From positions 61,547 to 125,546 of the forward strand of contig JANRJF010000255.1 of assembly GCA_033764095.1 (NCBI GenBank): 64,000 nucleotides of DNA. Direction: 5' to 3'. Positions 53,509-64,000 of this stretch are shown piece after piece (positions within the stretch are counted from its first letter, which is position 1; each line of letters begins with the position of its first letter). The notes below the pieces were generated by a model. It saw only the letters and a program-made list of their open reading frames with translations, did not search any database and had not been told where the DNA came from. Origin of the DNA: JBDTMT01 sp033764095 (GTDB lineage Bacteria > Desulfobacterota > Binatia > HRBIN30 > CADEER01). A program made the position numbers and the translations under genes.

Positions 53509-56151
53509 ATGATCCCGCAGCGCTGGATCGAAGCATACCTGAAGTTCCTGCTGCGCTACCGCGGCAGCGTGACGATCGCCATCGTCCTGTTCACCGCGAT
53601 GTTCGGCTACTCGCTCTCGAAGATGCGGATGCACACCGACTTCTTCGACTTCTACCCGAAGTACCGCACGTTCGCGGATGCGTACGCGGACTGTCGCGAG
53701 CAGGGCAAGGGCGCGATCGGCTGCATCATGCCGTCGATCCTGCATCCGGGTCCCGATCCGTACATCAAGATCTACACCGATTTCCGCCGCATGTTCGGCA
53801 GCGCGAACATCCTGTCGGTCATCGTCGAGGTGAAGAACGGCGATATCTACAATCCCGAGACGCTGCAGAAGATCGACCGCGTCACCAAGGCGGTGACGCT
53901 GCTCAAGGGCGTCGTGCCGTACCAGATCCTCTCGATCGCGCACCCGAAGGTGAAGAGCATCACCGCGCGCGAGGGCTCGCTGCAGATCCGCGAGATCTTC
54001 TACCCCGAGGTGCCGAAGACGCAGGAGGACGCCGACCGCGTCAAGTTCGCGGTGTACTCCACCAAGGGTGTGCGCGGCCTCTACACCTCGCTCGACGATA
54101 CCGCCGCCGTCGTCCACGCCGGCTTCTGGGAAGAGGCGCTCGACTTCCGCGAACTGCACAAGAGCCTCATGGCGCTGAAGGCGCAGGAGGACGACGCCAA
54201 CCACACCATCTACATCACCGGCTTCCCCTGGCTGTACACGTCGGTGCTCGAGTACTCGACGCAGCTGCTCTACATCTTCGGCCTCACGCTCCTGACCCTG
54301 TCGTTCCTGCTGTGGACCTACTTCCGCACCTGGACCGGCATCTGGGTGCCGATCTTCTCCGCCGTGCTGTCGAGCGTCTGGGGTCTCGGCATCGCCTCGG
54401 TGCTGGGCTTCAACCTCGATCCCCTCGTGCTGGTCATTCCGATCTTCCTCACCGCGCGCGCGCTCAGCCACTCGGTGCAGTCGATGGACCGCTACCACGA
54501 GGAGTACTACCGCCTGAAGGACAAGCAGGAGGCGATCGTCGTCTCCTACTCGCATCTCTTCCAGCCGGCGATGTCGGGCATCGTCACCGACGGCATCGGC
54601 CTGCTGATCGTGGCCGTCGCGCCGATTCCGCTGATCCAGAAGGTGTCGATCTTCGCCAGCTTCTGGATCATCTCGATCTTCATCAGCGTGGTCTCGCTGC
54701 ACCCGATCCTGCTCTCGTACATCGACCCGCCGGCGGAACCGTTGCAGCACGACCAGCAGCGCAAGCCGCTGGTCTCCCTGTGGCCGGCGCGCTTCATCGT
54801 CTACGCGACCGTCGCGGCGGCGGTGGCGGTGCACAAGCTCGGCTACGTTCACAACTCGATGCTGACCTTCCTGCTAATCACGCCGGTGCTCGCCTGGTAC
54901 TGGGTCAACTACGGCGAGCGCGCCTACACGGCCTGGACGCGCTGGACCATCCTGGCAACCATCGGCGTGCGCCGCTGGTACGTCGTCGGGCTGACCGTGT
55001 TCCTCTTCATCTTCCTGCCTATCTGGGGCTGGACGCTGAAGGTCGGCGATATGTCGCCGGGCTCTGCCCTGCTCTTCCCGGACCACCCGTACAACGTCGC
55101 GTGGAAGAAGCTGAACGAGAAGTTCCTCGGCGCCAGCCAGCTCATCGTCATCGCCGACACCAAGCAGCCGGACGGCATCAAGAACGCCAAGGCGCTGGGC
55201 GAAATCGAAGAGTTCTCCGACTACATGCAGGGCGCCGAGGGCGCCAGCGGCGCGGTGACGATCATCGACGTGGTCAAGCGCCTGGCGCAGCTCTACCACG
55301 ACGGCGACCCGAAATGGGGGCTGATCCCCGACAACCCGAAGGAGATCGGCCAGCTCTTCTACGTGTTCACCAGCTCGGCGTCGGCCGGCGACCTCGACCG
55401 CTTCATGGACCCATCCGGCCGCTATGGCACGGTGCTGACCCTGTTCCGCGGCTATTCGCACGACATCATCAAGAACTCGATCAACTTCGGAAAGCGCTTC
55501 ACCGACACGCAGTCAGGCGACCTGGTCGAGTTCAAGTTCGCCGGCGGCCTGTTCGGCATTCTCGCCGCCGTCAACGACGCGGTCGAGAACTCCTACTGGA
55601 CCAACCTCGGGTTGATCTTCTTCATGGTGTTCTTCTGCCTGTACCTGACCTACGGGTCGCTGGTCGGCGCCGCCCTGCTGATGATTCCGGTCGTGCTCTC
55701 ACAGCTCGCGGCCGAGGCGTTCATGGTCTGGATGAACATCGACATGAACGTGAACTCGCTGCCGGTCGCGGCAGCGGGCGCCGGCGTCGGCGTCGACTAC
55801 GGTATCTACCACTTCAGCCGCATGATCGACTGCTACGACGAGGTCGGCGATCTCGACGAGGCGGTCGACTACGCCACCGCCACCACCGGCAAGGCGATCA
55901 TCTTCACCGGGACGACGATGATCGCCGGCACCGGCTTCTTCTACCTGTCCGACCTGAAGTTCCTGGCCGAGATGGGCCTGCTGCTCACGCTGCTGATGAC
56001 CTTCAACAAGTTCGGCGCGTTGATCGTCGTGCCGGCGCTGGTCAAGGTGATCCGCCCGGCGTTCCTGACCGGCCGCGTGCTGCACTCGGTGGACCATCAG
56101 GAGAGCGCGCTGGCGGCCGCCAAGGTGGTCAGCAAGGTCGTCAACAGCTGA
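53509..56151 (+). CDS. MMPL/RND-family transporter
   Basis: An 880-residue inner-membrane transporter. One helix at about 19-36 is followed by a large extracytoplasmic loop (to about 245), five helices (about 250-405), two extra helices (about 430-465), another single helix (about 492-512), a second loop and a final helix bundle (about 700-865). The second half carries GAGVGVDYGIYHFSRMID, the proton-relay motif. The matching place in the first half reads PIFLTARALSHSVQ without an Asp. GGAGG precedes the ATG. In operon with DUF1302, YCF48 and DUF1329 genes; probably exports or imports a hydrophobic molecule. Confidence 0.88.
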   Translation: MIPQRWIEAYLKFLLRYRGSVTIAIVLFTAMFGYSLSKMRMHTDFFDFYPKYRTFADAYADCREQGKGAIGCIMPSILHPGPDPYIKIYTDFRRMFGSANILSVIVEVKNGDIYNPETLQKIDRVTKAVTLLKGVVPYQILSIAHPKVKSITAREGSLQIREIFYPEVPKTQEDADRVKFAVYSTKGVRGLYTSLDDTAAVVHAGFWEEALDFRELHKSLMALKAQEDDANHTIYITGFPWLYTSVLEYSTQLLYIFGLTLLTLSFLLWTYFRTWTGIWVPIFSAVLSSVWGLGIASVLGFNLDPLVLVIPIFLTARALSHSVQSMDRYHEEYYRLKDKQEAIVVSYSHLFQPAMSGIVTDGIGLLIVAVAPIPLIQKVSIFASFWIISIFISVVSLHPILLSYIDPPAEPLQHDQQRKPLVSLWPARFIVYATVAAAVAVHKLGYVHNSMLTFLLITPVLAWYWVNYGERAYTAWTRWTILATIGVRRWYVVGLTVFLFIFLPIWGWTLKVGDMSPGSALLFPDHPYNVAWKKLNEKFLGASQLIVIADTKQPDGIKNAKALGEIEEFSDYMQGAEGASGAVTIIDVVKRLAQLYHDGDPKWGLIPDNPKEIGQLFYVFTSSASAGDLDRFMDPSGRYGTVLTLFRGYSHDIIKNSINFGKRFTDTQSGDLVEFKFAGGLFGILAAVNDAVENSYWTNLGLIFFMVFFCLYLTYGSLVGAALLMIPVVLSQLAAEAFMVWMNIDMNVNSLPVAAAGAGVGVDYGIYHFSRMIDCYDEVGDLDEAVDYATATTGKAIIFTGTTMIAGTGFFYLSDLKFLAEMGLLLTLLMTFNKFGALIVVPALVKVIRPAFLTGRVLHSVDHQESALAAAKVVSKVVNS

Positions 56152-56196
56152 TTCCGCTTCTCCATTGACTCAATGCGTTCCCAAGGAGGCACTCCG

Positions 56197-57498
56197 ATGC
56201 ATTTCCTTCGACGACTGACGGCACTGGCCGTCGCCAGCGCGGCGATCGCCGCGGTCGAGACCGGCCCGGCCGGCGCGGCCGACGACGGCAAGAGCTGGAT
56301 TCTCGACAGCAACAACTGGCAGCAGGCCGAGGGCATGCTGCCGCCGGTGGTGCTCGAGCGCGTCAAGAAAGGCGACTACTGGTACAAGGTCGTTCCGGTC
56401 GACCCCGAACAATTCAAGACCAACTACTCGAAGAAGTTCTGGGACGCGAGCGAGGCCAACGCCGGCAAGTACGATCTCGATCCCGAGACCTGCGGTCTCA
56501 AGGATGTCGCCACCGGCAAGGTGCCGGAGTTCTACTTCGGCTACCCGTTCCCGAAGATCGACCCGAAGGATCCCCTCGCCGCCTGCAAGATGGCGTGGAA
56601 CTTCGACTCCGCCAACTCGATGGGCGACGGCCAGGGCGCGACGTTCACGCTCAACGGCATCGACACCAGCGGCGAATTCAAGCGCATCAAGCTCTGGCTG
56701 CACACCATGCCCTTCCTCGGCCGCCACAGCGGCCCGATGAACAACCCCGAGGGGCTGCGCTCGACGGCGCTGTCGAACGTGCTCGAACCACAGGACATCG
56801 ACGGCGTCGGCGGCCTTACCAAGCGCGTCAACGACTGGGATTCGCAGGACAAGGCCTGGTTCTACGTGCCCGCCACGCGCCGCGTCCGCCGCGTCAACGC
56901 GGCCACGCGCTCCGATCCCGTCGCCGGACTCGACATCTTCGCCGACGACCTCAACTGCTACGGCGGCAAGGTCGAGTACTACAAGTGGAAGGTGGTCGGG
57001 GAGCAGAACATCCTGGCGCCGCTGCTGAGCCCCAAGCCGCTGCTGCAGGAGAAGACCAACTCGCCGAGCCGCTTCGAGGTCAAGATCCCGTACTTCAAGG
57101 GCGCTTACGAGACGCCCGGTGCCAAGGGCATCCCCTGGCTGGTGGTCGACAACCTGGTGTTGGTGCCGCGCCCGGTCTGGGTGCTGGAGGGCGAGTCGAC
57201 CGACCCGTACTACAACTTCGGCAAGGTCATCATGTACATGGACAAGGACATGTACCGCATCTACTGGAAGCTGGTGCACAACCGCGCTGGTGAGTACTTC
57301 TACAACGCCATGTGCGCGTATCACTTCTCGAAGAACGACGACGGCAGCTTCACCGCGGTCACCCCGAACATGGTGGTGGGCGTGAACGACAAGACCAATC
57401 GCGCCTGCCTGGCCGGCCGCTACAGCTCGCAGTTCATCGAGAAGAAGTATCCGGACGACTACTTCTCGTTGCGCACGCTCACCCACCTGTCGGACTGA
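56197..57498 (+). CDS. DUF1329-family exported protein
   Basis: A 433-residue exported protein; signal peptide to about AGAA. Family features are visible: PFLGRHSG and RSTALSNVLEPQDIDGVGGLTKR, the DKAWFYVPATRRVRRVNAATRSDPVAGLDIFADD block, and LVLVPRPVWVLEG with the Trp/Tyr-rich strands KVIMYMDKDMYRIYWKLV. DUF1329 resembles LolB/LppX-like lipid-binding folds in predicted shape; that link is family knowledge, not shown here. Last gene of the operon. AAGGAGG is 8 bases before the ATG. Confidence 0.87.
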   Translation: MHFLRRLTALAVASAAIAAVETGPAGAADDGKSWILDSNNWQQAEGMLPPVVLERVKKGDYWYKVVPVDPEQFKTNYSKKFWDASEANAGKYDLDPETCGLKDVATGKVPEFYFGYPFPKIDPKDPLAACKMAWNFDSANSMGDGQGATFTLNGIDTSGEFKRIKLWLHTMPFLGRHSGPMNNPEGLRSTALSNVLEPQDIDGVGGLTKRVNDWDSQDKAWFYVPATRRVRRVNAATRSDPVAGLDIFADDLNCYGGKVEYYKWKVVGEQNILAPLLSPKPLLQEKTNSPSRFEVKIPYFKGAYETPGAKGIPWLVVDNLVLVPRPVWVLEGESTDPYYNFGKVIMYMDKDMYRIYWKLVHNRAGEYFYNAMCAYHFSKNDDGSFTAVTPNMVVGVNDKTNRACLAGRYSSQFIEKKYPDDYFSLRTLTHLSD

Positions 57499-57522
57499 GC
57501 GTCATCGACATCAGCGACCCAC

Positions 57523-57557
57523 GCGCGGGGGGCGGACCACTGGTCCGCCCCCCGCGC
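57523..57557 (+). terminator. Intrinsic terminator of the DUF1302-DUF1329 operon
   Basis: A 16-bp perfect stem (57523-57538 with 57542-57557) with a 3-base loop, then TGCGTTTT. It lies 24 bases after the DUF1329 stop. Confidence 0.85.
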
Positions 57558-57669
57558 TGCGTTTTGGGGTCGAATCGATCACTTCCGCTGGCAGCGCCGG
57601 TTGCGCCGATGTCCGTCGTGCTTATCCTCCTCGGGCCGTGACACACATTCCCGCCCCCATGGAGGCTGC

Positions 57670-60285
<2,616 letters not shown>

Positions 60286-60324
60286 TCCGGCAGGCCGGCG
60301 CCGCCAACCGAGGCGGCGCCGGCT

Positions 60325-61128
60325 TCAGCCCAGTCCGTTCGGCGGCACCACCGGCAAGGTGCGCAGATAGCTGGTGTAGCGGGTCAGCACGCGATCGACG
60401 TAACCGACCACCGAGCGCCCCTGTGCGTACCCGTTGCGCGCCGCGGCGGCGATGCTCGGCTCCTCCAGCAGGCTGACCATGACGTCCATGGCGCCGTCCC
60501 AGCGCAGGGGGTCGTAGCCGAAGCGCCGCGCCAGCACCTGCGCGTCGCGCACATGTCCCATGCCCATGTTGTACGCCGCCAGCATCAGCGCCAGGCGGTC
60601 GCGCTCCGGCGCCGCGGCGTACTCGCGCGCCAGCCGCTGCAAGTAACGCACGCCGGTGCGCACGTTGGCCTCCGGCTCCTGGAAGCGCAGCTCGCCGACG
60701 TCCTGCGCTGCCGCCGGCATGACCTGCATCAGGCCAACCGCGCCGGCCGAGCTCTCGCTGTCCGGGTCGAAGCGCGACTCCTCGAAGATCACCGCCGAGA
60801 CCAGGCGCCAGTCGAGCCCAGCGGCCAGCGCGTAGCGAGCGATCATCTCGTCATATGGCGACAACACCGGCGGCACGATCGCCGGCCGCAGCTCCGGCAC
60901 CGCCCGCCCGGCGACGTCGCCGAGCTCGATCGTCCAGCCGTCGACGCGCACCGACCAACGCCGCTCCGGCACATGCGCCACGGCGGCGTTCTCGACCGGC
61001 ACCGCCAGATCCTCCAGCGCGGTATCCGACGCCGGCGGCGGCGCCGCCGGACCGCGCAACGCGGCCAGCAACAGCAGCCCCGCCAGTGGCGCCGCGGCGG
61101 CCAGGCCGTATCGTCCCAATGTCGTCAC
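60325..61128 (-). CDS. Lytic transglycosylase (SLT domain)
   Basis: About 267 residues with an N-terminal hydrophobic anchor (GLAAAAPLAGLLLLAAL) and a C-terminal SLT lysozyme-like domain. The catalytic Glu is in FEESRFDPDSESSAGAVGLMQVMP; LAAYNMGMGHV closes the groove. It cleaves peptidoglycan to 1,6-anhydro ends in the periplasm. The GTG at 61128 was chosen because it leaves 112 bases for control of the divergent TetR gene; an ATG at 61242 in the same frame would overlap that gene. The start is uncertain. Confidence 0.85.
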   Translation of the reverse strand: MTTLGRYGLAAAAPLAGLLLLAALRGPAAPPPASDTALEDLAVPVENAAVAHVPERRWSVRVDGWTIELGDVAGRAVPELRPAIVPPVLSPYDEMIARYALAAGLDWRLVSAVIFEESRFDPDSESSAGAVGLMQVMPAAAQDVGELRFQEPEANVRTGVRYLQRLAREYAAAPERDRLALMLAAYNMGMGHVRDAQVLARRFGYDPLRWDGAMDVMVSLLEEPSIAAAARNGYAQGRSVVGYVDRVLTRYTSYLRTLPVVPPNGLG

Positions 61129-61182
61129 CAGCCACGGACTGTGCCGAAGCGCCTGCGAGCAGGCAAGGCGCGCGCGCGGGAA

Positions 61183-61225
61183 TTGACAGTGGGGCGCGGC
61201 GTCTTCTATCGGTCCGCAAGACGCC
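61183..61225 (+). promoter_or_regulatory. tetR promoter with embedded operator
   Basis: TTGACA (61183-61188), 18 bases, then TATCGG (61207-61212). A perfect inverted repeat GGCGTCTT-N12-AAGACGCC (61198-61225) covers the -10 and start point. Such palindromes beside TetR genes are usually the repressor's own operator. Confidence 0.55.
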
Positions 61226-61240
61226 TCACGGCGGCGGCGC

Positions 61241-61840
61241 ATGGGTGAGCACCCGCAGGGAGATCAGGCCGGACAGACGCGAGACCGTATCCTCGCCACC
61301 GCCGCACGCCTGTTCTCCGAGCACGGCTACGAGCACACCCCGCTGTCGCAGGTGGCGCGCGAGGCCCAGGTCAGCAAGGCCCTGGTCCTGTGGCACTTCG
61401 ACAGCAAGGAAAAGCTGTTCCGCGCCGCCCTCGGCCGTACCCTGGAGCCCTATTTCATCGACGTCGACGACCTCGACGGGCTGGCCGAGGCAGCGCAGAT
61501 CGAGCGCCTGATCGACCGCTTCTACGAGTTCGTCCGCGACAACGTCTACTCGGTGCGCTTCCTCTTCGGCCTGATCCTGCGCGGCGAGCGCCGTCCCGAC
61601 GACGTGGTCGAGCGGGTCGCCCAGCTCTACGACGTCTTCCGCAGCATGCTGGCCGACATCATCGCCAGCGGGCACGCCAACGGCACCTTCCGGCCCGACG
61701 TCAACCCACGCCTGGACGCCTCGCTGATCCTCGCCAGCCTGGGCGGCATTCTCATCGAGCGCATCCTGCACGACGAGGCGCACGCCGCCGAGCTACTGGC
61801 CTACCTCAAGCAGTCCGCCGTTCGGCGCTTGATCGCCTGA
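61241..61840 (+). CDS. TetR/AcrR-family transcriptional regulator
   Basis: A 199-residue repressor. The helix-turn-helix is at about 13-60 (RDRILATAARLFSEHGYEHT, LSQVAREAQVSKALVLWHFD, SKEKLFRAAL). The ligand-binding domain (about 75-199) is not diagnostic. It is divergent from a lytic transglycosylase and could control itself through the palindrome at 61198-61225. The inducer and further targets are unknown. Confidence 0.9.
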   Translation: MGEHPQGDQAGQTRDRILATAARLFSEHGYEHTPLSQVAREAQVSKALVLWHFDSKEKLFRAALGRTLEPYFIDVDDLDGLAEAAQIERLIDRFYEFVRDNVYSVRFLFGLILRGERRPDDVVERVAQLYDVFRSMLADIIASGHANGTFRPDVNPRLDASLILASLGGILIERILHDEAHAAELLAYLKQSAVRRLIA

Positions 61841-61889
61841 GGGTTATCCCCTAATAGGGGCCGCGTGTGTGGGGTTCCGACTCCACCTC

Positions 61890-61915
61890 CGCGGGGCGCC
61901 CGAAGGCGCCCCGCG
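61890..61915. terminator. Hairpin between tetR and nrdJ ends
   Basis: CGCGGGGCGCC (61890-61900) pairs with GGCGCCCCGCG (61905-61915) around CGAA. No T-run on either strand. It lies 50 bases after the tetR stop and could end transcription from that side or, less likely, both. Confidence 0.4.
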
Positions 61916-62022
61916 CCGGTCCCACCGGCCACCACCCCACTCCACAGCCTGGGGAACCCGCGACACCGCCACCACCACCCCGGCGTTCCCCATGACGCTC
62001 TCGGGCCGTCAGGCCCCGGACC

Positions 62023-64000
<1,978 letters not shown>

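Noticed and set aside
57558..57669. Heat-shock element before clpB
   Set aside because: No CIRCE inverted repeat and no sigma32-like pair could be found by eye.

Overview
The window is GC-rich chromosomal DNA from a Gram-negative bacterium: it has a complete tolQRAB-pal-cpoB cluster, outer-membrane proteins, lipoproteins and SecG. No insertion sequence, phage gene or CRISPR array was seen. The order rpsB-tsf-pyrH-frr-uppS-cdsA-rseP-tsaB followed by ilvN-ilvC-pssA-leuA-leuB resembles Geobacter-type (deltaproteobacterial / Desulfobacterota) chromosomes. The DUF1302 / YCF48 / MMPL / DUF1329 operon, the B12-dependent ribonucleotide reductase and the Cys-rich secreted proteins would fit an uncultured lineage near Desulfobacterota, such as Binatota. 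That placement is an inference from gene content only.

Layout. 1-5.9 kb, left-facing: the start of a gene that runs off the edge, a nucleotide-sugar dehydrogenase, a C-terminally anchored cohesin-like protein and a large propeller protein with cohesin and dockerin modules. 6.0-11.9 kb: tRNA-Ala, rarA, then right-facing nadK, recN and an outer-membrane protein, then truA. 11.9-18.2 kb: left-facing branched-chain amino acid genes ilvN-ilvC-pssA, a leucine attenuator, leuA-leuB, a USG-1-like aspartate-semialdehyde dehydrogenase homologue and truA. 18.2-28.0 kb: left-facing translation and envelope genes (DUF465, tsaB, rseP, cdsA, uppS, frr, pyrH, tsf, rpsB, rho, rluD, ribF). 28.1-33.1 kb: the Tol-Pal cluster. 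33.2-35.7 kb, right-facing: pgk, tpiA, secG, tRNA-Leu. 36.2-41.5 kb, left-facing: four related secreted proteins of unknown function in an A-B-A-B order, each A-B pair preceded by a strong sigma70-like promoter and the array closed by a strong terminator. 41.7-47.4 kb, left-facing: ilvE, trmFO, topA, dprA. 47.5-49.0 kb: comM. 49.1-57.5 kb: an unknown exported protein divergent from a DUF1302 / YCF48 / MMPL / DUF1329 operon. 57.7-64 kb: clpB, a lytic transglycosylase, a TetR regulator with a likely auto-operator, and nrdJ cut by the right edge.

The best candidates for something new are three. (1) A textbook-like leuA attenuator: a 27-codon Leu-rich leader peptide that is almost leaderless, mutually exclusive hairpins and a terminator, all within about 250 bases. 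(2) The A-B-A-B array of secreted paralogues. (3) The adjacent cohesin-like and dockerin-bearing secreted proteins, which could form a small cell-surface assembly in a non-cellulosomal organism.

Start codons were chosen from family alignment, Shine-Dalgarno sites and overlaps with neighbours. Promoters, operators and terminators were read by eye and have not been computed.
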